Source: Occultella glacieicola
GTDB lineage: Bacteria > Actinomycetota > Actinomycetes > Actinomycetales > Beutenbergiaceae
Assembly (NCBI RefSeq): GCF_004353825.1
Contig: NZ_SMNA01000021.1
Location: 1 to 40,111 of the forward strand
DNA: 40,111 nucleotides
Reading direction: 5' to 3'
Below, one piece after another: positions 8,131 to 17,138 of the stretch. Made by a program: the position numbers and the translations under genes. Position 1 is the stretch's first letter; every line of letters starts with the position of its first letter. The notes under the pieces are model-generated. The model was not told the DNA's origin. It saw nothing but the letters and a program-made list of their open reading frames with translations, and did not search any database.

Positions 8131-9668
8131 GGTCGCCTCCACGTGCGTCCGTCGCGGGCCAGCATGGCGTCGGCCGAGGGCGGCCCCCAGGTGCCCGGGC
8201 GGTACGGCTCGGGCTTCCCGTGCTTGGTCCAGTGGTCGATGATCGGGTCGAGGATCTGCCAGGAGAGCTCGACCTCCCGCTGGCGCGGGAACAGCGGCGG
8301 GTCACCGAGGAGCATGTCCAGGATGAGCCGCTCGTAGGCCTCGGGGGAGGACTCGGTGAAGGCGTGCCCGTAGCCGAAGTCCATGGTGACGTCCCGGACC
8401 TCCATGGCGGTCCCGGGCACCTTCGAACCGAACCGGATGGTCACGCCCTCGTCGGGCTGCACCCGGATCACGATGGCGTTCTGACCGAGCTCCTGGGTCT
8501 CGTTCAGGTCGAACGGCAGGTGCGGCGCCCGCTTGAACACGATCGCGATCTCGGTGACCCGGCGGCCGAGGCGCTTGCCGGCGCGCAGGTAGAACGGCAC
8601 CCCGGCCCAGCGCCGGGTGTCGACGTCGAGGCGGATGGCGGCGTAGGTCTCGGTGATCGAGCCCGCGCTCATGCCCTGCTCCTGGAGATAGCCGACGACC
8701 TCCTCGCCGCCCTGCCAGCCCGCCTCGTACTGGCCGCGGGCGGTATGGCGGCCGATGTCGCGTGGGATGGTGACGGCGGAGAGCACCTTCTCCTTCTCGG
8801 CGCGGAGCTCGTCGGCCTCGAAGGAGACCGGCTCCTCCATGGCGGTCAACGCGAGCAGCTGCAGCAGGTGGTTCTGGATGACGTCGCGGGCCGCGCCGAT
8901 GCCGTCGTAGTAGCCGGCGCGGGAGCCGATCCCGATGTCCTCGGCCATCGTGATCTGGACGTGGTCGACGTAGTTGGCGTTCCAGATCGGTTCGAACATC
9001 TGGTTCGCGAACCGCAGCGCGAGGAGGTTCTGCACCGTCTCCTTGCCGAGGTAGTGGTCGATGCGGAACACCGACTCCGGCGGGAAGACCTCCTCCACCA
9101 CGTCGTTCAGCTCGCGGGCGCTGGTGAGGTCGTGACCGAAGGGCTTCTCCACGACGACCCGGCGCCAGGTGTCTGCGGCCGGGGTGGACAGGCCCACCTT
9201 CGCGAGTTGCTCGAGGACCAGCGGGAACTGTCCCGGCGGCACGGACAGGTAGAAGGCGTGATTGCCACCGGTGCCGCGTTCGTCGTCGAGGCGTTGCACC
9301 GTCTGCGCCAGCCGCTCGAAGGCGGAGTCGTCGGAGAACTCGCCGGACACGAACCGGAAGCCCTTGGATAACTGTTCCCAGACCCCTTCGTCGAACGGGG
9401 TCCGGGAGTGCTTCTCGATCGCATCGTGCGCGATCTTGCGGAAGTCCTGGTCCTGCCAGTCCCGCCGCGCGAACCCGGTGAGACCGAACGCGGGGGGTAG
9501 CAGCCCGCGGTTCGCCAGGTCGTAGACCGCCGGCAGCAGCTTCTTCTGCGCCAGGTCGCCGGTGACGCCGAAGATCACCAGGCCGCTGGGCCCGGCGATC
9601 TTCGGCAGCCGCCGGTCGGATGGATCACGGAGCGGGTTCTGTCCGTTCGTCACCTTCGCCGGTGCCAT
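8127..9668 (-). CDS. zwf: Glucose-6-phosphate 1-dehydrogenase
   Basis: 513 residues, full length. It oxidises glucose 6-phosphate to 6-phosphogluconolactone with NADP+, the entry step of the oxidative pentose phosphate pathway. The nucleotide-binding motif VIFGVTGDLAQKKLLPA lies at about 31-47, the active-site signature RIDHYLGKE at about 205, and FYLRAGKRL around 365. The stop overlaps opcA (ATGA). The ATG at 9668 is preceded by GAAGGG at a long spacing of about 12 bases; a GTG five codons later is an alternative start. It is 40 bases downstream of tal, so it is probably cotranscribed. Confidence 0.95.
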   Translation of the reverse strand: MAPAKVTNGQNPLRDPSDRRLPKIAGPSGLVIFGVTGDLAQKKLLPAVYDLANRGLLPPAFGLTGFARRDWQDQDFRKIAHDAIEKHSRTPFDEGVWEQLSKGFRFVSGEFSDDSAFERLAQTVQRLDDERGTGGNHAFYLSVPPGQFPLVLEQLAKVGLSTPAADTWRRVVVEKPFGHDLTSARELNDVVEEVFPPESVFRIDHYLGKETVQNLLALRFANQMFEPIWNANYVDHVQITMAEDIGIGSRAGYYDGIGAARDVIQNHLLQLLALTAMEEPVSFEADELRAEKEKVLSAVTIPRDIGRHTARGQYEAGWQGGEEVVGYLQEQGMSAGSITETYAAIRLDVDTRRWAGVPFYLRAGKRLGRRVTEIAIVFKRAPHLPFDLNETQELGQNAIVIRVQPDEGVTIRFGSKVPGTAMEVRDVTMDFGYGHAFTESSPEAYERLILDMLLGDPPLFPRQREVELSWQILDPIIDHWTKHGKPEPYRPGTWGPPSADAMLARDGRTWRRP

Positions 9669-9708
9669 CCGGTGGTACCACCCTTCGTCGCTGTCTCGCC
9701 TCGGCAGG

Positions 9709-10851
9709 TCAGGAACCGGCGGCCGCCAGCCCGTCGGTGACGTCCTTCAGCAGCTCGTCCCAGCTCTTCTCGAAGGAGGCCACGCCGGCCTCCTCCAGTC
9801 CCTCCAGGATCTTGCCGTACGGGACGCCGAGCCGCTCGAGGCTGTCCAGTATCTGGCGGGAGTCCTCGAACGTTCCGTGCACGGTGTCGGTGCCGTCGGC
9901 CCGCGAGTGGTCGGCGACCGCCTCGAGGGTCTTGCCGGGCATCGTGTTCACGACGTCGGCCACCACGAGTTCGTCGACGTACATGGTGTCCGGGTAGGCC
10001 GGGTCCTTCGTGCCGGTCGAGGCCCACAGCGGGCGCTGGGTGTGCGCACCCGCGACCGCGAGCGCCTCGAACCGGGGGGTCGAGAAGATCTCCTCGTACA
10101 CCTCGTAGGCCAGGCGCGCGTTCGCGATCGCCGCCTTGCCCCGTAGGGCCCTGGCCTCGTCGGTGCCGATCTCGTCGAGGGCCTTGTCCACCTGGGTGTC
10201 GATCCGGGACAGGAACAGCGAGGAGACCGATCGGATGGTGGACAGGTCCCTGCCGGCCTGATGCGCCAGCTCCAGGCCGTCGACGTAGGCCTGCGCGACG
10301 GCGCGGAACCGGTCCAGACTGAACACGAGCGTGACGTTGACGCTGATCCCGGCGCCGATCGCCGCGGTGATCGCCGGCAGGCCCTCGACCGTGGCGGGGA
10401 TCTTCACGTGCAGGTTGGGCCGGTCGACGGTCTCCCACAGGGTGTGCGCCGAGGCGATCGTGGCCTCGGTCTCGCGGGCCAGCCGGGGGTCGACCTCGAT
10501 GGAGACGCGGCCGTCCTGGCCGCCGGTCGCCGCGTGGATGTCGGCGAACAGGTCGCACGCGTCGCGCACGTCGGCGGTGGTCAGCTTCAGGACCGCCTCG
10601 TCGAGGGAGGCGCCGGCCGCGGCCAGCTCGCGCAGCTGCGGCTCGTAGGCGTCGCCGTTCTCGATCGACTTGGCGAAGATCGTCGGGTTCGTCGTGACAC
10701 CGACCACGGACCGGGTGTCGATCAGGTTCTTCAGGGCCCCCGACTGCAGGGCGTCACGGGACAGGTCGTCGAGCCACACGGAGACGCCGGCCGCGCTGAT
10801 CGCGGACAGGGCGTCGCTGGTGGTCCCGGGCTGCTGGGTCTGCTGGGTCAT
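9709..10851 (-). CDS. tal: Transaldolase
   Basis: 380 residues, the size of actinobacterial TalB-type transaldolases. It transfers a dihydroxyacetone unit between sedoheptulose 7-phosphate and glyceraldehyde 3-phosphate. Motifs are SVVGVTTNPTIFAKSI near residue 48 and the Schiff-base lysine Lys150 in NLHVKIPAT. The ATG start has GGGAG 8 bases upstream. It follows tkt after a 69-base gap that holds a perfect hairpin. Confidence 0.95.
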   Translation of the reverse strand: MTQQTQQPGTTSDALSAISAAGVSVWLDDLSRDALQSGALKNLIDTRSVVGVTTNPTIFAKSIENGDAYEPQLRELAAAGASLDEAVLKLTTADVRDACDLFADIHAATGGQDGRVSIEVDPRLARETEATIASAHTLWETVDRPNLHVKIPATVEGLPAITAAIGAGISVNVTLVFSLDRFRAVAQAYVDGLELAHQAGRDLSTIRSVSSLFLSRIDTQVDKALDEIGTDEARALRGKAAIANARLAYEVYEEIFSTPRFEALAVAGAHTQRPLWASTGTKDPAYPDTMYVDELVVADVVNTMPGKTLEAVADHSRADGTDTVHGTFEDSRQILDSLERLGVPYGKILEGLEEAGVASFEKSWDELLKDVTDGLAAAGS

Positions 10852-10881
10852 CAGGGGTCTCCCTCGTTGCGGTGGGTGGGC

Positions 10882-10910
10882 GCCGACGGCCGTTCGGTCC
10901 GGCCGTCGGC
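10882..10910 (-). terminator. Perfect 11-bp hairpin between tkt and tal
   Basis: The arms GCCGACGGCCG (10882-10892) and CGGCCGTCGGC (10900-10910) are exact complements around a 7-base loop. The hairpin sits just after the tkt stop on the transcribed strand. No T-run follows, so it is either a U-less actinobacterial terminator/attenuator or an mRNA-processing and stability hairpin that sets the tkt:tal ratio. Confidence 0.6.
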
Positions 10911-10920
10911 ACCCGGACGG

Positions 10921-13029
10921 TCAGGCCTTGGCCGCGGCGATCGACTCCTCGGCGGCGGCGACGGTCGCCTCGGCGGTGATGCCGAACTCGGCGAAGAGGA
11001 TCTTGTAGTCGGCGGACGCGCCATAGTGCTCCAGGGAGACCGCACGCCCGGCGTCGCCCAGGTACTTGTACCAGGACAGCGCGATGCCGGCCTCGACGCT
11101 CACCCGGGCCCGCACCGCAACCGGAAGGACGGACTCGCGGTAGTCGGCGTCCTGCTCCTCGAACCACTCCAGGCTCGGTGCCGACACCACCCGGGTGCCC
11201 ACTCCCTTGGCCTCGAGCTGCTCGCGGGCGGCCACGGCGATCTGCACCTCGGAGCCGGTCGCGATCAGGATCACGTCCGGAGTACCCGTGGAGGACTCCA
11301 GCAGCACGTACGCGCCCTTCGCGACGCCGTCGGCCCCGGCGAAGCCGTCGGTGCCCCGCGGGAAGGTCGGGACGTTCTGCCTGGTCAGGACGATGCCGGC
11401 CGGGCCGTCGCGGCGCTCCAGGACGGCCTTCCAGGCCTGCGCGGTCTCGTTGGCGTCCGCCGGGCGCACCAGGGCCAGGCCCGGGATGGCCCGAACGGCG
11501 GCGAGGTGCTCCACCGGCTGGTGGGTGGGGCCGTCCTCGCCGAGGCCGATCGAGTCGTGCGTCCACACGTAGATCGAGGGTGCCTTCATCAGCGAGGCCA
11601 GGCGGACTGCGCCGCGCATGTAGTCGCTGAACGTGAAGAACGTGCCACCGTAGGCTCGGGTCAGTCCGTCCACGGCGATGCCGTTGACGATCGCGCCCAT
11701 CGCGTGCTCGCGGATGCCGAAGTGCAGGGTGCGCCCGTACGGGTTGCCGGAGAACTCGTCGGTGGAGCGCTCGACCGGCACGAAGGACGGCTCGCCCTTC
11801 ATCGTGGTGTTGTTGGACCCGGCCAGGTCGGCGCTGCCGCCCCAGAGCTCGGGCAGCACCGGTGCCAGGGCGCTGAGCACGGCACCGGAGGCCGCGCGGG
11901 TGGCGACGTCCTTGCCCGCCTCGAACGTGGGCAGGGCGTCGGCCCAGCCGTCCGGCAGTTCACGGGCCTGGAGCCGGGCCAGCAGGGCCGCCCGCTCCGG
12001 GTTCGCCGCGGACCAGGTGGCCAGGGCCTCGTCCCACTCGGCGTGGGCCCGCGCGCCGCGTTCGGCGACCTCGCGGGTGTGCGCGAGGACCTCGGCGTCG
12101 ACGTCGAAGGACTTCTCGGGGTCGAACCCGAGGACCTCCTTGAGCGCCTTGACCTCGTCCCCGCCCAGCTTGGAGCCGTGCGCGGAGTGCGAGCCCTGCT
12201 TGCCGGGGGAGGGCCAGGCGATGATGGTGCGCAGCGCGATGAACGTCGGCCTGTCGGTGACGGTGCGGGCCTCGGCGAGTGCGGCGTTCAGGGCATCGAC
12301 GTCCTCGCGGTAGGTGCCGTCGGCCTGGGTCCAGTCCACCCGGATCGTGTGCCAGCCGTACGCGGCGTAGCGACCCACGACGTCCTCGGTGAAGGCGATG
12401 TCGGTGTCACCCTCGATCGAGATGTGGTTGTCGTCCCAGACGACCACGAGGTTGCCGAGGTTCTGGGTGCCGGCGAGCGAGGAGGCCTCACCGCTGACGC
12501 CCTCCTGCAGGTCGCCGTCCGAGGCGATCACGTACACCCGGTGGTCGAACGGGGACTCGCCGGGGGCGGCGTCCGGGTCCAGCAGGCCGCGGACGCGGCG
12601 CTGTGCCATGGCGATCCCGACGGCGGTCGCGACGCCCTGGCCGAGCGGGCCGGTGGTGGTCTCGACGCCCTTGGTGTGACCCCACTCGGGGTGGCCCGGG
12701 GTCAGCGAGCCCCAGGTGCGTAGGGCCTCGAGGTCCTCCAGTTCCAGGCCGTAGCCGGACAGGTAGAGCTGGATGTACTGCGTGATCGAGGAGTGCCCGG
12801 CGGACAGCACGAACCGGTCCCGGCCGAGCCACTCCGGGTCGCCCGGGTCGAGGGTCATCTCGTTCTGGTACAGCAGGTACGCCAGGGGCGCGAGGCTGAT
12901 CGCGGTGCCGGGGTGACCGTTGCCGACCTTCTCGACGGCGTCGGCGGCGAGGACACGGACGGTGTCGATGGCCTTGTGGTCGAGTTCGTTCCAGCCGACG
13001 GTGTCCGACTTCGGGGCTTGCGCGTTCAC
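10921..13029 (-). CDS. tkt: Transketolase
   Basis: 702 residues, the standard transketolase length. It is a TPP-dependent two-carbon transferase of the non-oxidative pentose phosphate pathway. Motifs are the N-terminal GNGHPGTAISLAPLAYLLYQ, the TPP/metal site SDGDLQEGVSGEAS, and GLGEDGPTHQPVEHLA in the pyrimidine-binding domain. I take the GTG at 13029 as start because GAAGTGAAGG lies upstream and the protein then begins shortly before the conserved WNELDHKAIDTVR. An ATG at 13137 would add 36 Arg/Pro-rich residues absent from the family. It is first in the pentose-phosphate cluster and divergent from ctaB. Confidence 0.95.
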   Translation of the reverse strand: MNAQAPKSDTVGWNELDHKAIDTVRVLAADAVEKVGNGHPGTAISLAPLAYLLYQNEMTLDPGDPEWLGRDRFVLSAGHSSITQYIQLYLSGYGLELEDLEALRTWGSLTPGHPEWGHTKGVETTTGPLGQGVATAVGIAMAQRRVRGLLDPDAAPGESPFDHRVYVIASDGDLQEGVSGEASSLAGTQNLGNLVVVWDDNHISIEGDTDIAFTEDVVGRYAAYGWHTIRVDWTQADGTYREDVDALNAALAEARTVTDRPTFIALRTIIAWPSPGKQGSHSAHGSKLGGDEVKALKEVLGFDPEKSFDVDAEVLAHTREVAERGARAHAEWDEALATWSAANPERAALLARLQARELPDGWADALPTFEAGKDVATRAASGAVLSALAPVLPELWGGSADLAGSNNTTMKGEPSFVPVERSTDEFSGNPYGRTLHFGIREHAMGAIVNGIAVDGLTRAYGGTFFTFSDYMRGAVRLASLMKAPSIYVWTHDSIGLGEDGPTHQPVEHLAAVRAIPGLALVRPADANETAQAWKAVLERRDGPAGIVLTRQNVPTFPRGTDGFAGADGVAKGAYVLLESSTGTPDVILIATGSEVQIAVAAREQLEAKGVGTRVVSAPSLEWFEEQDADYRESVLPVAVRARVSVEAGIALSWYKYLGDAGRAVSLEHYGASADYKILFAEFGITAEATVAAAEESIAAAKA

Positions 13030-13275
13030 TGAGCCTTCACTTCCTGCGTCCGCGGTGGGCGGGCGCGTACGGGGTCTGTACCGGGTTCGGGGTGTGTTCG
13101 GGGAGACGGGGCCGCGGACGGCACTCCGACGCTCCATCCGACCCTACTCATTTTCCGTCCACGGGCACGTGGTTGCCCGATATTGCCGCCACCCGGCCTA
13201 GACTGGCTCGGGCGGGCAGCGTCCCGCTCGAGCGGCGCCCTCGATCGGCGCACCAGATCCGGAGAAGTTGAGCCT
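13030..13275. promoter_or_regulatory. Divergent control region between tkt and ctaB
   Basis: The 246-base gap must hold the promoters of both the minus-strand pentose-phosphate cluster and ctaB. Candidates are TTGCCC (13173-13178) and TAGACT (13199-13204) for ctaB, with a rather long 20-base spacer. A TAGGGT on the minus strand near 13143 could serve tkt. A small inverted repeat GGGCA-6-TGCCC (13163-13178) lies between them and could be an operator. All are consensus-based guesses. Confidence 0.35.
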
Positions 13276-14250
13276 GTGGCCGAGCAGCACCCTGTGACCA
13301 TCCCAGCCGCGCCCGACGCGGTCGCACCGGCAGCGCCCGGCGACCCACGTCGACGCCCCGGCGGCGGGGTCCGGGCGAAGGTCGGCGCCTACATCGCGCT
13401 CACCAAGCCGCGGATCATCGAGCTGCTGCTGATCACGACGGTGCCGACGATGATCCTGGCGCAGGGCGGATTCCCGTCCTGGTGGCTGATCATCGCGACC
13501 CTGGTCGGTGGCACGGCCGCGGCCGGCTCGGCGAACACCCTGAACATGTACTACGACCGGGACATCGACGCGGTGATGCACCGCACGAAGAAGCGTCCAC
13601 TGGTCACGGGCGCGGTGAGTCCCACCGGCGCGCTCGTCTTCGGTATCGCACTCGGGGTGTTCTCGGTCCTCTGGCTCGGCCTGACCGTGAACTGGGTGGC
13701 CGCCGGTCTCGCGTTCGCGGCGAACCTCATGTACTCGGTCGGCTACACGATCCTGCTGAAGCGGCACACCTCGCAGAACATCGTGTGGGGCGGGGCCGCC
13801 GGCTGCATGCCGGTGCTGATCGGCTGGGCTGCGGTCACCGGGTCCCTGGACTGGGCGCCGTTCCTGCTGTTCGGGATCATCTTCTTCTGGACCCCGCCGC
13901 ACTACTGGCCGCTGTCGATGAAGTTCAAGAAGGACTACGCCGCCGCCGGGGTGCCGATGCTGCCGGTCGTGAGCGCGGACACCGGGGTGGCCCGGCAGAT
14001 GATCGGCTACGCGGTCGCGATGGTCGCCTGCTCGCTGGCGCTGATCCCGGTCGCGGACATGGGCCTGTTCTACACGGCGGCCGCGGTCGCCTCCGGTACC
14101 TGGTTCCTGGTGCTGTGCATCAACCTGTATCGCCGGGCGGTGGCCGGCACCACCCGCAAGCTGGGCGCGATGAAGGTCTTCCACGGCTCGATCACGTACC
14201 TGACCCTGGTGTTCGTGGCGCTCTCGATCGACCCGTTCCTGCCGTTCTGA
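13276..14250 (+). CDS. ctaB: Protoheme IX farnesyltransferase (heme O synthase)
   Basis: 324 residues, a UbiA-family membrane prenyltransferase that converts protoheme to heme O for cytochrome c oxidase. Seen: [20 protein letters not shown] at the start of the membrane domain, the Asp-rich substrate site [20 protein letters not shown], the second conserved loop [20 protein letters not shown], and about eight or nine hydrophobic segments. GTG 13276 is chosen because GGAGAA lies 9 bases upstream. The frame extends 31 codons further without a good start. Its position opposite tkt is the usual actinobacterial arrangement. xerD begins 4 bases after its stop. Confidence 0.94.
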   Translation: MAEQHPVTIPAAPDAVAPAAPGDPRRRPGGGVRAKVGAYIALTKPRIIELLLITTVPTMILAQGGFPSWWLIIATLVGGTAAAGSANTLNMYYDRDIDAVMHRTKKRPLVTGAVSPTGALVFGIALGVFSVLWLGLTVNWVAAGLAFAANLMYSVGYTILLKRHTSQNIVWGGAAGCMPVLIGWAAVTGSLDWAPFLLFGIIFFWTPPHYWPLSMKFKKDYAAAGVPMLPVVSADTGVARQMIGYAVAMVACSLALIPVADMGLFYTAAAVASGTWFLVLCINLYRRAVAGTTRKLGAMKVFHGSITYLTLVFVALSIDPFLPF

Positions 14251-14254
14251 CCCG

Positions 14255-15226
14255 ATGCCGGCCGACGAGTCCGTTCCCTACGGCGGGCAACTGCGCGAGT
14301 ACCTCGCGCACCTGGGCATCGAGCGTGGCCTCTCGGAGCACACCCTGGCCGCCTACCGGCGGGACCTGCTGCGGTACGCGGCGTTCCTGCGCGGCCTCGG
14401 GCGGGGCTCGTTCGCCGAGGTGACGGAGGCGGACGTCGGCGCCTACGTGGAGGCGCTGCGCGCCGGGTCCGACGGCGGGTCGCCCCTGTCCGCGTCGTCG
14501 ACGTCCCGGGCCGTGGTCGCCGTCCGCGGCTGGCACCGGTTCGAGGCGCTCGAGGGGCGCACCGACCACGACCCGGCCGCGGCCGTGCGCCCACCGAGCG
14601 GTGCGAAGCGGCTCCCGAAGGCGATCTCCACCGACGAGGTGGAGCGGCTCCTGCACGGTGCCTCCGCGGCCGAGGGCGTGCTCGGGCTGCGCGACCGGGC
14701 CCTGGTGGAGGTCCTCTACGGCACCGGCGCCCGGATCAGCGAGGCCGTCGGCCTGGCGGTCGACGACCTGCACCTGGACCGGACGGCACCGTCCGTCCGG
14801 CTGTTCGGCAAGGGACGCAAGGAGCGGATCGTCCCGATGGGCCGGTTCGCCGTCGAGGCCCTGGAGGCCTACCTGGTCCGGGCCCGGCCGGTGCTCGCGC
14901 AGTCCGGGCGGGGCACACCGACGGCGTTCCTGAACCAGCGCGGCAACCCGCTGTCCCGGCAGAGCGCGTGGGCGGTCCTGCAGACCGCCGCCGACCGTGG
15001 CGGAGTCACGGCGCACATCTCCCCGCACACCCTGCGCCACTCCTACGCGACCCACCTGCTGGCCGGCGGCGCCGACGTGCGGGTGGTCCAGGAACTCCTC
15101 GGCCACGCCTCGGTGACCACCACGCAGATCTACACGCTGGTCACCCCGGACACGCTGCGCGAGGTCTACGCCGCCGCCCACCCCCGCGCCCGGGCTGACC
15201 CCGGTCACGACGGAGGTCCTGCGTGA
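14255..15226 (+). CDS. xerD: Site-specific tyrosine recombinase XerD
   Basis: 323 residues. It resolves chromosome dimers at dif with XerC. The N-terminal SAM-like domain (about 10-105) contains [20 protein letters not shown]. The catalytic domain has the full tyrosine-recombinase set: Arg160 (TGARISE), Lys186 (GKGRKER), His258 and Arg261 ([12 protein letters not shown]), His284 (LLGHAS) and nucleophile Tyr293 (QIYTLVTP). The ATG lies 4 bases after ctaB, so it is probably cotranscribed. In many actinobacteria xerD is followed directly by parA-scpAB; here five minus-strand genes intervene. Confidence 0.93.
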   Translation: MPADESVPYGGQLREYLAHLGIERGLSEHTLAAYRRDLLRYAAFLRGLGRGSFAEVTEADVGAYVEALRAGSDGGSPLSASSTSRAVVAVRGWHRFEALEGRTDHDPAAAVRPPSGAKRLPKAISTDEVERLLHGASAAEGVLGLRDRALVEVLYGTGARISEAVGLAVDDLHLDRTAPSVRLFGKGRKERIVPMGRFAVEALEAYLVRARPVLAQSGRGTPTAFLNQRGNPLSRQSAWAVLQTAADRGGVTAHISPHTLRHSYATHLLAGGADVRVVQELLGHASVTTTQIYTLVTPDTLREVYAAAHPRARADPGHDGGPA

Positions 15227-15238
15227 TGGTGGGTCGGC

Positions 15239-16219
15239 TCAGCGCAGGGCGGTGACCCGGTGCGGCGCCTCGGGGTGGAACGGATCGGCCGTGTGGATCT
15301 CGGTGCCCGGGTGCAGCAGCGTCTCGGTCCGGTACAGCTCCTCCAGTTCGACGGCGGCCGGCCCGCCGTGCACGCCGCGCGCCTCCTCGTCGTCCGCCGC
15401 CACGAGCAGCCCGGCGACGCGGTCGATCCGGTCGAGGAAGGGGGCGAGGCCATCGACGTCCCCGGGCGGCGGACCCTCGCTCAGGATTCCCCAGATGTCC
15501 CAGAGGAGCAGTTCGTCGCGATGCCGGTGGGCCGCTTCGAAGACCACGTACTCGGCCACGAATACCGGGCCCCGCAGCGGCAGGGTCGGGTCCACACCGT
15601 AGGTGTCGGCGTCGAGCGTGCCCGCCCGGTGGGCGAGCCACACCTGCGCGGCCGTCTCGAACGGGGTGCCCAGGCCCGTCGGGATGTCGGTGACGTCGAA
15701 CTCCGCCCGGAACCCGGGCGCGTACCCCACCTCCAGCTCGGGGTCGAAGCGGACCCAGCGTCCGCCGTCGAACACCTCGACGACCACGTGGTCGTGGTGG
15801 AACCCGGCCCGGAAGTAGTCGGCGAACCCGATCCGGGTGCGGGCCGGCACGCCGTGCTCGCGCAGGACCCCGACGCTGAAAAGGGAGTGGTCCCGGCAGC
15901 AGCCCTGGAGCCGCTCGGGCAGGGCGCGGGGTGCGTTCAGCGGCAGTCCGTGCCTGGCCTGGTCGGTGGCGAGCTGGTCGGACAGCCAGCGCAGGTCGAT
16001 GTCGCCGCGGGTGGCCTCGGGCAACTGCGCCTGCTCGCCGCGGTAGTGCGCGATCAGGTTCCGCGCGGCCGCGGAGACGTCACCGATCGTCGGGGGCACC
16101 GCGCGGAGCAGTCCGGCGTGCGGGCCGGGGTCGCTGTACGCGGAGTGCCGGGCGTAGCCGGCGACGGCGTCCGGCACCTGGGTGGGTCGGCTCGCGTCGG
16201 TCCGGGGTGTGGTGGTCAT
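15239..16219 (-). CDS. Transglutaminase-like cysteine hydrolase domain protein
   Basis: 326 residues. The middle part matches the transglutaminase-like (papain-fold) superfamily: a Cys at GCCRDHSLF (Cys107/Cys108), a His in GFHHDHVVVEVF (about 142-144) and an Asp in RWVRFDP (Asp159) give the Cys-His-Asp triad in order. There is no signal peptide, so it is probably cytoplasmic. The substrate is unknown; bacterial members act as peptidases or amidases. The start overlaps the stop of the upstream MerR gene (ATGA at 16216-16219), so it is translationally coupled and almost certainly under that regulator. Confidence 0.85.
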   Translation of the reverse strand: MTTTPRTDASRPTQVPDAVAGYARHSAYSDPGPHAGLLRAVPPTIGDVSAAARNLIAHYRGEQAQLPEATRGDIDLRWLSDQLATDQARHGLPLNAPRALPERLQGCCRDHSLFSVGVLREHGVPARTRIGFADYFRAGFHHDHVVVEVFDGGRWVRFDPELEVGYAPGFRAEFDVTDIPTGLGTPFETAAQVWLAHRAGTLDADTYGVDPTLPLRGPVFVAEYVVFEAAHRHRDELLLWDIWGILSEGPPPGDVDGLAPFLDRIDRVAGLLVAADDEEARGVHGGPAAVELEELYRTETLLHPGTEIHTADPFHPEAPHRVTALR

Positions 16220-17049
16220 CTGTGGTCCTCTCGGTAGGGCAGGGCGATCTCGGCGGCGGGTGCGGTGGGGGTGTCCGGCCAGGGCACGGGGTAGATCTCG
16301 CGGGGTGGCCCCGTCGCGGCGCCGTGGGCGCGGGCCCAGCGGCCGACCGCGTCATAGGCGTGCAGGATCTGCGGGTAGGCGCACTGGGCGCGGGTGATCG
16401 TCGTGGCCGCCTCCGTACGGGCGGGTTCGAGGCGGATGACGATCGGACCGGACGGGGTCGCGATGCCCTCGAACGGCACACACACCTCGATGGGTCCGTC
16501 GCTGTCCGGGGAGACGACGCCGTGGTAGATCGCCCACCACTCATCCCCGAAGGTGGCGTCCAGGGTGGCCAGGTGGGCACGGATCCGGGTCACCGAGTCG
16601 TCCAGGGTGGCCACGAGCTCGGCCTGGAGGACGTGCGTGGTGATGGACGCCAGCAGGCGTTCCGCTGCGGGACGGGAGGCGACGTCGAACGTGGGCGAAG
16701 GAGCGCCGTCGCGCCATTGCTCGACCAGGTACTCCACGGTGCCGCGTTTGGTGGCCAGCGCGTGCTCCTGCTCGGCCCACCACGCCAGCAGGTCGTCGGT
16801 GGCGGCCGCCGGGTTCGCGGCGGCCAGGATCGCCCGGACCCGCGCGAGCGGCATGTCGAGGCGACGCAGCAGGGAGATCCGCCGGGCGGTCGGTTCCTGG
16901 TCAGGTGAGTAGTACCGGTAGCCGGTGTACGGGTCCACCGAGGCGGGCACGAGCAGTCCGGACTCGTCGTAGCCCCGCAAGGCCTTCAGGGACAGGCCGG
17001 TCCGGCGCGCGAACTCGCCGATCGTGAAGTGGTCGCGGCCTGGTGTCAT
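16216..17049 (-). CDS. MerR-family regulator with GyrI-like effector domain
   Basis: 277 residues. The N-terminal winged helix (FTIGEFARRTGLSLKALRGYDESGLL, then GYRYY) is a typical MerR DNA-binding domain, followed by the dimerisation helix. The C-terminal ~150 residues look like a GyrI/BmrR-type ligand-binding domain. No cluster of metal-binding cysteines is seen, so an organic ligand is more likely than a metal. It is followed with overlap by the transglutaminase-like gene. A MerR-type promoter lies immediately upstream and suggests autoregulation with a very short leader. Confidence 0.9.
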   Translation of the reverse strand: MTPGRDHFTIGEFARRTGLSLKALRGYDESGLLVPASVDPYTGYRYYSPDQEPTARRISLLRRLDMPLARVRAILAAANPAAATDDLLAWWAEQEHALATKRGTVEYLVEQWRDGAPSPTFDVASRPAAERLLASITTHVLQAELVATLDDSVTRIRAHLATLDATFGDEWWAIYHGVVSPDSDGPIEVCVPFEGIATPSGPIVIRLEPARTEAATTITRAQCAYPQILHAYDAVGRWARAHGAATGPPREIYPVPWPDTPTAPAAEIALPYREDHR

Positions 17050-17055
17050 GACCCC

Positions 17056-17086
17056 AGTGTTGGGCCTGCCCCAGGGGGAGGGTCAA
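17056..17086 (-). promoter_or_regulatory. MerR-type promoter with 19-bp spacer and operator dyad
   Basis: On the minus strand, TTGACC (17086-17081) and AACACT (17061-17056) are separated by exactly 19 bases, the long spacer typical of MerR-regulated promoters. Inside the spacer lies the dyad CCTCCCC-CTG-GGGCAGG, 7+3+7 with one mismatch. The predicted transcription start is within a few bases of the MerR ATG at 17049, so the mRNA would be leaderless or nearly so. Confidence 0.65.
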
Positions 17087-17138
17087 CCGACATTTCGACG
17101 ATCGGGAGGCGGGCTCACCCGCTGTCGGGAGGAGTCGC

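Noticed and set aside
10261-12723. Plus-strand open frame of 820 codons opposite tkt and tal
   Set aside because: Antisense shadow of two confidently assigned enzymes; composition is not protein-like.
13163-13178. GGGCA-6-TGCCC inverted repeat as a definite operator between tkt and ctaB
   Set aside because: Only 5-base arms in a very GC-rich region; easily due to chance, so mentioned only as part of the control region.
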